From assembly GCA_030665585.1 (NCBI GenBank), contig DAOUZN010000004.1, forward strand, positions 1-35,032: 35,032 nucleotides of DNA. Direction: 5' to 3'. A program made the translations under genes and the position numbers. The notes beneath the pieces were generated by a model. It searched no databases and was not told the origin of the DNA. It was given only the letters and a program-made list of their open reading frames with translations. Positions 9,586 to 18,100 of this stretch are shown one piece after another; position 1 is the first letter of the stretch, and every line of letters starts with the position of its first letter. This DNA comes from Deltaproteobacteria bacterium. GTDB taxonomy: Bacteria; Desulfobacterota; Desulfobacteria; Desulfobacterales; C00003060.

Positions 9586-10164
9586 TCAGCCGACTCTTAT
9601 GATCAGGAGAAAGACGTCTTTCAAGTGATTCAGGGAGGCAGCCGTGATTCTTGCCCTTTTTTTCCGTTTTTTCCCAGCCTTCAGATGGCCAATATAGTAT
9701 GAGGGGCTTTTCTTGGGGTGGTGCAAGCGTCTTTTGGCAAAGGCAATGAGTCGCTCGCGAGAGGATTCACCCATGACTTCAGCAATGTCAAGGCCGATCA
9801 AATCTGTCTGGCTATAGCCTACCAAGTCAGCAAAGGCTTGGTTGGCAACGAGAATAGCGTCTCCACGGCTAATGATGGCGGGATCTTCTATCTCCTCGAC
9901 AATCAATAGCTTTTGCAAGATGGAACCCGTGGGGTGCCCGCGGGCAGCCACGGTTTTCCCGTGGAGCTTATGTGTGCTGAGTATTTCGGGCAGCGGTATT
10001 TCGTGATCATCTAATACCCGGATCGCTTCCTGCGCAGGAATCTTGTAGTTTCTTCCCACCCGAATTCCCTTAATCTTACCCTGCTCGACCCATCGCCTGA
10101 TCGTCGTATGAAATACACCAAGCCACCGGGCCAGCTCAGGGGTTGAAAAAAACGCCTTTTCCAT
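9586..10164 (-). CDS. HTH (excisionase/MerR-like) DNA-binding domain fused to a PAS domain
   Basis: MEKAFFSTPELARWLGVFHTTIRRWVEQGKIKGIRVGRNYKIPAQEAIRVL followed by PAS-like LIVEEIEDPAIISRGDAILVANQAFADLVGYSQTDLIGLDIAEVM. Confidence 0.8.
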   Translation of the reverse strand: MEKAFFSTPELARWLGVFHTTIRRWVEQGKIKGIRVGRNYKIPAQEAIRVLDDHEIPLPEILSTHKLHGKTVAARGHPTGSILQKLLIVEEIEDPAIISRGDAILVANQAFADLVGYSQTDLIGLDIAEVMGESSRERLIAFAKRRLHHPKKSPSYYIGHLKAGKKRKKRARITAASLNHLKDVFLLIIRVG

Positions 10165-10508
10165 GATGTGCTCCTGTTTGGTTGGAAATACGCTCTTGAT
10201 TTTACATATCGGCAACGTGTCAGTGAATCATTAGGGGAATCTGTCATGAACCTCACAAGCGAGCCCATTGTCTCTTCTGCAAGGAAGTGGGGATGGACGC
10301 ACCTACAATGGCGTGCCAGCTTCCTATGGGTCTGGTGAGTTGGCCATGCCCGTTGATGCCGCTAATGATTCGGATGTATCAAATGGTGGGTATGCACTAA
10401 TTGTGCCAATAATTGAAAAGGGCTAGCCATACTGACGGGGTGCTTTAACCATCTGATACGGCAACAAAAGTGGGGCGAACGAGGCTGGAAAGCTCTGTTG
10501 ACTAACTG

Positions 10509-10662
10509 GGTCAAGGCCTTCGCAGTGAGAAATCTTCTTCCTATAGGTATAGGCCTTGACCGGCTTGCTCCCCGCAAGCCCCGTCCTTTAGGACGGGGTC
10601 GAGGGGAGCTATAAAAAAACTGTTTTTCTTCCTTGCCGGGAAGCCCCGCCCTTCAGGGCGGG
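10509..10662. repeat. Cluster of nested hairpins resembling IS200/IS605-type or REP end structures
   Basis: GGTCAAGGCCT (10509-10519) / AGGCCTTGACC (10551-10561); GCTCCCC (10567-10573) / GGGGAGC (10603-10609) enclosing CCCCGTCC-TTTA-GGACGGGG (10579-10598); then CCCGCCC-TTCA-GGGCGGG (10645-10662). Confidence 0.6.
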
Positions 10663-10686
10663 AGAAGCTTCAAAAGCCCTTGTGAT

Positions 10687-12831
10687 ATGATCCGTATCAC
10701 CGACATCTTGGACCGTATCAGTACTTATCACCCGGGAGCAGATTTAGATCTGGTGGAACGCGCTTATGTCTATTCGGCCCGGATTCATGAGGGTCAGGTG
10801 AGACTCTCCGGCGAACCGTATCTGTCCCATCCCCTCGAGGTGGCCGGACTCTTGACCAAGCTGAGGCTCGACACGGTCAGTGTGGCAGCCGGGCTCCTTC
10901 ACGATGCCTTGGAGGATACGAACGCAACCGCCGAGGAACTGACAGAGCTGTTTGGTCCCCACGTTACCCACATTGTGGGGGGCGTGACCAAGTTGAGCCG
11001 TCTGTCTTTTCGGAGTTCTGAAGCCCGGCAGGCCGAGAGCGTCCGCAAGATGATCTTGGCGATGGCCGATGACATCCGCGTCATCCTCATCAAGCTTTGC
11101 GACCGGCTTCACAATATGCGGACCCTTCGGTTCCACACGGAACGCAAGCAGATCAAGATAGCCCAGGAAACCTTTGACATTTACGCCCCTATCGCCAACC
11201 GTTTGGGCATTTACTGGATGAAGGATGAACTCGAAGATATCTCATTCATGTACCTTTTCCCCCACGAATACCGAGACATTGAAAACCAGGTGGCCAGGAA
11301 AAAGGAGGAGCAACAAGCGTACATAGATAACATCAAGGAAATGATTCACAAGAAGATGGCCGAAGCCCACCTGGACGGTGAGGTCCAGGGCCGCCACAAG
11401 CATTTCTATGGAATCTACCAAAAGATGATGGCTCAACAGGTGAGCTTTGACGATGTGTATGACATTCTCGGCTTCCGGGTCATCCTTGACACGGTGCAGC
11501 AATGCTACGAGGCCCTGGGGGTGATGCATTCCATCTGGAAACCTATCGCAAAACGCTTCAAGGATTACATCGGCATTCCCAAGCCCAATATGTACCAGTC
11601 CCTCCACACCACGGTCATCGGGCCGTTTGGCGAGCGCGTGGAGATTCAGATCCGTACGAGGGAAATGGACCACGTGGCCAGGGATGGCATCGCCGCCCAC
11701 TGGCAGTACAAAGAGGGGGCCGCTGCTGACAGAAAAGCCGGCAAGGTCTTTGCCTGGCTCCGGAAACTTGTGGAGGAGCAGAAACACGTCAAGGATCCGA
11801 ATGAATTTATGGAGACCGTCCGGATTGAACTCTTCCCGAACGAGGTCTATGTCTTCACTCCCCGGGGTGATGTGTTGACCTTGCCGAAGGCGGCTACCCC
11901 GGTTGACTTTGCATATGCCATTCATTCTGAGGTGGGGAATCAGTGCATGGGGGCCAAGGTGGACGGCCGTATGGTACCCTTGAAATACGAACTGAAGACC
12001 GGGCAGAGAGTGGAAATTATCACATCTTCCAACCACAGGCCCAGCAAAGATTGGCTAAGCTTTGTCAAGACGGCAAAGGCCCGATCCAGAATACGCCAGC
12101 ACATCAAGGCCGAGGAAAGAAAACAGAGCCTGGCCCTTGGGCGCGAAATGTGTGAGAAGGCCTTTCGCAAGTACCATTTGAGCTTTAACAAGTGTCTAAA
12201 ATCAGGCGACATCGAAAAGGCCGTTCAGGAGCTTGGGTACAAAACGGCCGATGACCTCATTGCAGGTGTGGGCTACGGCAAGGTCACGCCTCTCCAGGTG
12301 GTTCGATACTTTGTTCCCAAATCTGAACTAACGGAACCAAGAAAAACCATTGTTGGTAGGCTCAAGGAGCGGATCCACCGCCAAAAACCCAAGTCGGGTA
12401 TTTTGGTGAAGGGAGTCAATGATATCCTCGTCCGCTATGGGAAGTGCTGCAATCCCTTGCCCGGTGATCCGGTGGTTGGATATATCACTCGGGGCCAGGG
12501 AATCACGGTTCACCGTACAACCTGCCCTCACGCCCTCAGCATGGATTCAGCCCGTCGAATCGAACTCCAATGGGCACCGGAAGTTGACGAGCTCTACCCT
12601 GTAAAGATCCACGTGCTCTGCCACGACAAGATGGGGCTGCTGGCAAGTATCACTGGCGCGTTGAGCGAAGCAGGGGCGAACATACTGGATGCCGATGTGA
12701 AGACGCGAGCGGACAGCCGGGCAGAGTGCTACTTTACAGTTGCCGTGTCAGGGGCGAAGCACCTAGAAGAAATCATGAAATGCGTGAACAGGATAAGACA
12801 CGTCATCAAGGTAACCCGCACTGCGGCGTAG
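10687..12831 (+). CDS. relA: Bifunctional (p)ppGpp synthetase/hydrolase, RelA/SpoT family
   Basis: HD motif AAGLLHDALEDT; synthetase RFKDYIGIPKPNMYQSLHTTVIGP; TGS domain EVYVFTPRGDVLTLPKAATPVDFAYAIHSEVG; C-terminal ACT domain. Start set to ATG 10687. Confidence 0.96.
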   Translation: MIRITDILDRISTYHPGADLDLVERAYVYSARIHEGQVRLSGEPYLSHPLEVAGLLTKLRLDTVSVAAGLLHDALEDTNATAEELTELFGPHVTHIVGGVTKLSRLSFRSSEARQAESVRKMILAMADDIRVILIKLCDRLHNMRTLRFHTERKQIKIAQETFDIYAPIANRLGIYWMKDELEDISFMYLFPHEYRDIENQVARKKEEQQAYIDNIKEMIHKKMAEAHLDGEVQGRHKHFYGIYQKMMAQQVSFDDVYDILGFRVILDTVQQCYEALGVMHSIWKPIAKRFKDYIGIPKPNMYQSLHTTVIGPFGERVEIQIRTREMDHVARDGIAAHWQYKEGAAADRKAGKVFAWLRKLVEEQKHVKDPNEFMETVRIELFPNEVYVFTPRGDVLTLPKAATPVDFAYAIHSEVGNQCMGAKVDGRMVPLKYELKTGQRVEIITSSNHRPSKDWLSFVKTAKARSRIRQHIKAEERKQSLALGREMCEKAFRKYHLSFNKCLKSGDIEKAVQELGYKTADDLIAGVGYGKVTPLQVVRYFVPKSELTEPRKTIVGRLKERIHRQKPKSGILVKGVNDILVRYGKCCNPLPGDPVVGYITRGQGITVHRTTCPHALSMDSARRIELQWAPEVDELYPVKIHVLCHDKMGLLASITGALSEAGANILDADVKTRADSRAECYFTVAVSGAKHLEEIMKCVNRIRHVIKVTRTAA

Positions 12832-12869
12832 TGGCACGAGTTAACCGATAGAATTTTCGGGACGTCATA

Positions 12870-13061
12870 TTAGGCCGGCTTTTCCACCAAGCCGGAGCGC
12901 AGGCACCGCGTACAGACCTTGATTCGCTTGACTCGCCCCTGATGGACGGCGCGAACTTGCTGCAAATTCGGGTAAAAACGTCGTTTGGTCAGGTTGTGGG
13001 CATGGCTCACATGGTGGCCGGTCATGGGTTTCTTACCACATATTTCACAGACCTTTGCCAT
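12870..13061 (-). CDS. rpmB: 50S ribosomal protein L28
   Basis: [57 protein letters not shown]. Confidence 0.96.
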   Translation of the reverse strand: MAKVCEICGKKPMTGHHVSHAHNLTKRRFYPNLQQVRAVHQGRVKRIKVCTRCLRSGLVEKPA

Positions 13062-13421
13062 AATCTAGAACCCTCCTGTGCAAGACGTCGATAAGCTGTG
13101 TAATGCTGATCTGTCCACAAAGTTTTATCTTTATCATATTACAGCATCCTTGACAAAGTGTTTTATGTGAAAGTTCGTTACGGCCTTTTCTTTTGAGCTC
13201 TGATCAGCATCACCAGTTGCCGGCCCTTTGACCTGCTCGTCTATGTCCGGATTCCATGTGCCTGAGCACCGTATAGAGAAGATGACAACGGATGACGTGG
13301 AGATGATGAAGTTTGGCTTTGACTGGGCGAGGTTTTTTCTAGTCGGCTAGGTGATGCTTGCCGCTTGTAAGGGCAAGGCGGAAGCACCTTTGCCCGCCAA
13401 GAACTGAAAACAGGTGTTGTC

Positions 13422-13631
13422 CTAGAATTTTCCCCAGAGCCACGTGACGGCAATGAGCGCGGAACCCACCAGCAATACGATGGTGAAGGCCTTGGCAATC
13501 CGGCTCAGCCAGCGGCCGAAGTCTTCGACGAGCTCTTCGTCCCACCGTTGCCATTCGTCGGCGTCGTAGCCTGTTTCCTGATGCCCCAATGTTTTCTCCA
13601 GTTTGTCTGGAAGTCTGTAATACGGACTCAT
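13422..13631 (-). CDS. Small hypothetical protein with a C-terminal TM helix
   Basis: 69 aa, AFTIVLLVGSALIAVTWLWGKF hydrophobic tail; GGAGAAG upstream of ATG. Confidence 0.5.
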   Translation of the reverse strand: MSPYYRLPDKLEKTLGHQETGYDADEWQRWDEELVEDFGRWLSRIAKAFTIVLLVGSALIAVTWLWGKF

Positions 13632-13673
13632 CTCGGCTTCTCCACAAGGAAGACCTACTCGGGGGCAAACCCG

Positions 13674-14168
13674 TCACAGAGGCCTTCGTGGGATTTCCGA
13701 TATCCTTGCCAATGGAGGCGCCTGAACCGCAGAAACGCCTTTTCCCTTGGAAGGTCTCTTAACAAGCCATGTTTCCATTGCTTTCGCCGGAGGCTCGTCA
13801 ATCTTATCGACAGATTTGGCAAAAGACTTTAAAGGGGGCTGAGTCAAAACATGGCCGAAACGACCCGTCAAATCCGAGACCGGGGTCGCCGTCTCATCCG
13901 AAACCCTGTCATTTTTCTGCGGTGCGACTAAACGTCGCCACCGGTCCCAGACTGTTTGCGCGAACAAGGCGACAAGACGCGATTCATCCTTAGCATCCTT
14001 AGTCGTCAGACATAAGCCATAAGAAGCATAAAGTATGCCACAGGCTTGGCAGACAAAGGGATAGGGGCACAAATGCCGTTCATCTGGCCAAGGAGCCATT
14101 GATGAAAAATCCCCCAGATTCCTGCGCGGATCTTCAACGTTCAGGATCGATGATGGGTGTGGAGACAA
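13674..14168 (-). CDS. Hypothetical protein with a CPYPFVCQACG motif
   Basis: Open frame with a possible zinc-binding motif; start uncertain (TTG 14168 or ATG 14099). Confidence 0.35.
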   Translation of the reverse strand: MSPHPSSILNVEDPRRNLGDFSSMAPWPDERHLCPYPFVCQACGILYASYGLCLTTKDAKDESRLVALFAQTVWDRWRRLVAPQKNDRVSDETATPVSDLTGRFGHVLTQPPLKSFAKSVDKIDEPPAKAMETWLVKRPSKGKGVSAVQAPPLARISEIPRRPL

Positions 14169-14264
14169 ATAATACTTGACTTTTGTGGGCAGGCTTTATA
14201 AAAGCTGTGCCTCAAACTCGATTTGCTACTGGCTTCCTGACGGTGTGGCCTAGGGGGTGTTGTA

Positions 14265-14579
14265 GTGGGGGTTAAGAACCAATTGCGTGTTAAGTGCGTT
14301 AAATGCGGTAAGGAGTGGCAAAAGGAGTCTGTGATTTCTTGGGGGCCTGACGATATCAGCTCGTCCCTGTGCGATGTGTGCTTCAGGGAGGTCATTTCTC
14401 CCATGATTCGCAAGAAGCAACTGAAAGAAGGCAACTTCGATTGCTTTGGCAGGGCAGGCGCCTATTGCGATCAATCCGATTGTAAGTACAATAAATGGTG
14501 CCTTCGCATGGAGGAGGTAGAAAAAGCCCAGCAAAAGGATGAGGGAATAGGTCCGCTCAGGACAAGGGCCCATCGTTGA
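14265..14579 (+). CDS. Small cysteine-rich (zinc-ribbon-like) hypothetical protein
   Basis: CVKCGKEW...CDVCF...CFGRAGAYCDQSDCKYNKWC; GTG start preceded by AGGGGG. Confidence 0.6.
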   Translation: MGVKNQLRVKCVKCGKEWQKESVISWGPDDISSSLCDVCFREVISPMIRKKQLKEGNFDCFGRAGAYCDQSDCKYNKWCLRMEEVEKAQQKDEGIGPLRTRAHR

Positions 14580-14692
14580 TGCCTCCGGCTTCGTTGTTCT
14601 CATCCCCCACCATTTCAGCCAAATCGTATCCTGCCCCAGTCCATTCCCTTTTGTTTATACCCACTCATCCATCGCTGTTTAGCATTGAAGCT

Positions 14693-14779
14693 CCCTGTAG
14701 CAAGCTACAGGGAATCTTCGACCGTAAGGAACGCTGACTTTTTTAGATACACTCGCTAACCCCGCAGCAAGCTACGGGG
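14693..14779. repeat. Pair of REP-like hairpins
   Basis: CCCTGTAGCAAGCTACAGGG (14693-14712) and CCCCGCAGCAAGCTACGGGG (14760-14779), both followed by GAAT/AAT, with a compensatory T-A to C-G change in the stem. Confidence 0.65.
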
Positions 14780-14833
14780 AATGCGCTCGCTTTTGCGGTT
14801 CAGCCTGGCTGCTGAAAGACAAACGGCTAGGTC

Positions 14834-16129
14834 TTATTCCCTCTCATCGAAGAGGCGTTTGCTTTTCCTCTCAGTGCGGGGCAAGGTCCCGTAATCGACT
14901 AATTCTACCTTTCCCCGAACAAGGAGCTGTCGCCTGACAGCATCTTCAAGCGTTGCTGTGATGGCTTCATCCTCGGAGGCATCCCTCGATTCTCCTCGCT
15001 CAACCCAGATGATCATATAGTCCTTGCCTGAAGCCCGTCTGAGGATGACTTGATATTCGCTGCCCACCCTTGGTTCCTCAGAAAGGAGAGCATCAATCTG
15101 ACCGGGATAAATGTTCACTCCGCGAATGATAAACATATCATCCGTGCGGCCCAGAAGAGGGCCGTGCATGGGTAGCACGTTTCCACAGGAGCAACGTTCG
15201 GGTTTCAGATGGGTCAAATCGCGGGTCCGGTAGCGAATCAGAGGCACAGCCTCTTTGCACAGCGTGGTGACAACCATCTCACCTGTTTGACCTGTCGCTA
15301 CGGGTTCTAAGGTTTCCGCGTTAATGATTTCCAGGATGTAGTAATCCGCCCAGTAGTGAATCCCCTCATGCTTGTGGCACTCAAGGCCTGTGCCAGGTCC
15401 ATAGAGCTCTGTCAGGCCCGGAATATCAAAGCTTTCTTTGATCCCAAAGTGCGCCTGAGTCGTTTTGCGCATGCTCTCGCTGTGGCGTTCAGCCCCAAAG
15501 ATTATCTTCCTCACGGCAATTTGATCTCCAAGGTCTCGACGTTGAATCTCCTCTGCCATGAGCAGTCCCATGGAGGCCGTGCAGCAAAACACGGTGCTTT
15601 GAAGATCCACCATGACCTCGCAGTGCATGTCACGATTCCCGGGCCCTACTGGTACCGCCATAGCCCCAAAACGTTCACAGCCGAGTTGAAAGCCCGCCCC
15701 GGCTGTCCAAAGCCCATAGCCCACGGCAATTTGGACCCGGTCTTCTTGGGTGAGGCCCGCCATTTCATAACATCGGGCAAACATATTAGCCCAGTCATTG
15801 ATATCTTTCCGGGTGTAGCATAGGACTTTTCTCTTGCCCGTGGTCCCAGAGGACGCATGGATGCGCACCACCTTATCAAGAGGTACGCAGAGGAGGGGAA
15901 ACGGATAACCTTCCTTCAGATCATCGGCCGTGGTGAATGGGAGTCTCTCCAGGTCACTGAGCGATCGTATGTTTTTCGGTGCCACATGGGCTTCATCCAT
16001 TTTTCTTCTGTAAAGGGGAGACCCCTGATAGGCATGATCTACAGTCCACTGCAATCCTTTGAGCTGAAGATCCCTCAATTCTTCTGGTATTGTCACGGTG
16101 GGCATGAAAGTTGTCACGGTTTCCTTCAT
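14834..16129 (-). CDS. Phenylacetate-CoA ligase-like AMP-forming enzyme
   Basis: HASSGTTGKRKVLCYTRKDINDWANMFARCYEMAGL; YGPGTGLECHKHEGIHYWADYYILEI; RTRDLT; GRTDDMFIIRGVNIYPGQID. Confidence 0.92.
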   Translation of the reverse strand: MKETVTTFMPTVTIPEELRDLQLKGLQWTVDHAYQGSPLYRRKMDEAHVAPKNIRSLSDLERLPFTTADDLKEGYPFPLLCVPLDKVVRIHASSGTTGKRKVLCYTRKDINDWANMFARCYEMAGLTQEDRVQIAVGYGLWTAGAGFQLGCERFGAMAVPVGPGNRDMHCEVMVDLQSTVFCCTASMGLLMAEEIQRRDLGDQIAVRKIIFGAERHSESMRKTTQAHFGIKESFDIPGLTELYGPGTGLECHKHEGIHYWADYYILEIINAETLEPVATGQTGEMVVTTLCKEAVPLIRYRTRDLTHLKPERCSCGNVLPMHGPLLGRTDDMFIIRGVNIYPGQIDALLSEEPRVGSEYQVILRRASGKDYMIIWVERGESRDASEDEAITATLEDAVRRQLLVRGKVELVDYGTLPRTERKSKRLFDERE

Positions 16130-16167
16130 CCCTTCATGAAAGGCTCATCGCGGTATTGTAGAACTCA

Positions 16168-17475
16168 TCAGCGGTACGCCATTTCGGGTATCAGTAAAAC
16201 AATTTTCGGAAAGATGATTAGGATGACGATACAGATAATGCAAGCGAACAAAAAAAAGCTCACGCTCTTGAAAATGGTCGCCAGATCTATTTCCGGGGCC
16301 AATGCCTTGATAACGTATATGTTGACGCCCACCGGCGGCGTGATGGCTCCCATTGTCGTCACCATCGTGATGATGATAGCATACCATATGGGATCGAAAC
16401 CAAGGGTCATTCCCAGTGGAAAGAAGATGGGAATCGTCAGCACTAGAAACCCCAAAGCATCCATAAAACAGCCTCCGATCAAATAGATCAACAATACAAT
16501 TGCCAAAATGACGAATCGCGACACCGGCAGGGCCGAGGCAAAGTCTGCCACCACAAAAGGAAGCCTAGTGACCGCCAGGAAACGGCCAAAAACAATAGCT
16601 CCAGCGACAAGGACGAAGACCATGCACGATATCTTCAGTGTGTCCTCAATAGAACGGACAAAGCCCTTCCAGGTGAGCCTACGAGTGACCACTGTCACGA
16701 TGAATGTGAAAAAGACACCCACTGCGCCGGCTTCGGTCGGGGTAAATAGACCCGCATACAGACCTCCGATGACCAAGATAAATATGGCTATCGCTTCCAG
16801 GGTCCCGGTGAGGGATGTTATCTTTTCCCTCAGAGTGGTCTTTGGCCCTGGCGGACCAAACTTTGGATGGAGTCGGCAAAGAACGAAAATGGTCACCATG
16901 AACAAGATTCCCAAGAGGATGGCAGGTAGAATGCCGCCGAGGAAAAGCTTGATGATCGATTGTTCTGTTTGCAACCCAATAATGATGAGGACCACACTGG
17001 GTGGCATAACCGTACCCAACGTGCCACCCGTAACCACCGTGCCACTGCTTAATCTCGTATCATAATGATACTTCTTCATCTGGGGCAAAGCGACCGCCCC
17101 CATGGTAGCCGCTGTCGCCGTATTGGAACCGCAAATAGCAGCAAAGAACTCGTCGGCCCCTATGGTGGCCATAGCGAGCCCCCCGCGCCAATGACCGAAC
17201 CACTTGTAAGCTGTATTGTATAACTTTTCAGCGATCCCCGAGTGGAATGCAAGGTAACCCATTAAGATAAAAAGGGGTATGACCGTCAGGCCGTAGTTGG
17301 AGAAGGTCGTCCACAGGTCGGCACTTACCATATTCAGGGCTGCTTTGAGGGAGACCACATAACAGAATCCGCAGAAACCCAAAACCGCCATAGCAAAGCC
17401 GACGGGCATGCCCAAGAAGAATAGCACGGCCAGGAGGATGACAATCCCCAGAATTCCGACCAAGGTCAAACTCAC
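16168..17475 (-). CDS. dctM: TRAP transporter large permease (DctM-like)
   Basis: Polytopic; ADEFFAAICGSNTATAATMG..., TGGTLGTVMPPSVVLIIIG, FTPTEAGAVG. A GTG start at 17475 overlaps the dctQ stop (GTGA). Confidence 0.93.
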   Translation of the reverse strand: MSLTLVGILGIVILLAVLFFLGMPVGFAMAVLGFCGFCYVVSLKAALNMVSADLWTTFSNYGLTVIPLFILMGYLAFHSGIAEKLYNTAYKWFGHWRGGLAMATIGADEFFAAICGSNTATAATMGAVALPQMKKYHYDTRLSSGTVVTGGTLGTVMPPSVVLIIIGLQTEQSIIKLFLGGILPAILLGILFMVTIFVLCRLHPKFGPPGPKTTLREKITSLTGTLEAIAIFILVIGGLYAGLFTPTEAGAVGVFFTFIVTVVTRRLTWKGFVRSIEDTLKISCMVFVLVAGAIVFGRFLAVTRLPFVVADFASALPVSRFVILAIVLLIYLIGGCFMDALGFLVLTIPIFFPLGMTLGFDPIWYAIIITMVTTMGAITPPVGVNIYVIKALAPEIDLATIFKSVSFFLFACIICIVILIIFPKIVLLIPEMAYR

Positions 17476-17987
17476 CTTTGCTTCTCCTTTTTCTGAAGCA
17501 CACATTTCAGCAAGTCGGTTAGAAAAACCAAGGAGAGGATGGCGCATCCCAGGGCCACCCCATGGGCGAAAGGATAATAGACGACCTGCAGGGTTTCTGT
17601 AACTTCTCCGGTCTTCCACAGGGTCGTTGCGTACTTGGCGATCTGCCACGCCACAACAGCAAAAAAAATCATGCAGATGAAGTCATTGATGCCGTTTAGG
17701 ATGCCCTGGGTCTTCTTTGAGAATTTTAGTACTAGGATGTCCACTGCAACATGAGCCCGCTTCCTTTGCGCGAAACCCAAAGCAAAGGCCGTTACAATAG
17801 CTCCGCCATAGCCCATGAGCTCAAAAGTTCCCCGGATGGGCACCCAAACAAGGCGTAGAACGACGTTTGCACAGGTCAAAAGGATCATGCCCACCAAGAA
17901 GCAGCCGGCTAACCAGATGAGAGTCTGGCTCAAAACCTGGCTGACCTTGTCCAGAACGGCCATGTCAGCCCTCCTACGTTCATCCAT
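17472..17987 (-). CDS. dctQ: TRAP transporter small permease (DctQ-like)
   Basis: Four hydrophobic segments, small size, between DctP and DctM genes. Start could be ATG 17964. Confidence 0.88.
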   Translation of the reverse strand: MDERRRADMAVLDKVSQVLSQTLIWLAGCFLVGMILLTCANVVLRLVWVPIRGTFELMGYGGAIVTAFALGFAQRKRAHVAVDILVLKFSKKTQGILNGINDFICMIFFAVVAWQIAKYATTLWKTGEVTETLQVVYYPFAHGVALGCAILSLVFLTDLLKCVLQKKEKQR

Positions 17988-18100
17988 TTCATCTCGTCTC
18001 TGGTTGTCACTCTTCTAATGAGAGAGACATGGGTTGTCTATTTTGATTCCTGCTGAGGAATCCGCAACCCGATAACACCCACCATGGCCTTTCAATGTCT

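Noticed and set aside
10216-10508. Possible degenerate gene or tRNA remnant between the HTH-PAS gene and relA
   Set aside because: Could not find a cloverleaf, T-loop sequence or convincing reading frame.
11242-12036. 264-aa minus-strand ORF opposite relA
   Set aside because: Antisense to an intact RelA/SpoT gene; no protein-like motifs.
13150-13185. Possible third copy of the MITE end (GACAAAGTGTTTTATGTGAAAGTTCG)
   Set aside because: Only AAAGTGTTTT is shared with the true ends; this short match may be chance.
13241-13498. 85-aa minus-strand ORF and the overlapping 112-aa ORF 13339..13677
   Set aside because: Overlap the better-supported 69-aa TM protein in another frame; arginine/serine-rich with no motif.
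16508-17065. 185-aa plus-strand ORF opposite dctM
   Set aside because: Low-complexity T/P/K/M-rich composition, typical of the reverse strand of a membrane protein gene.
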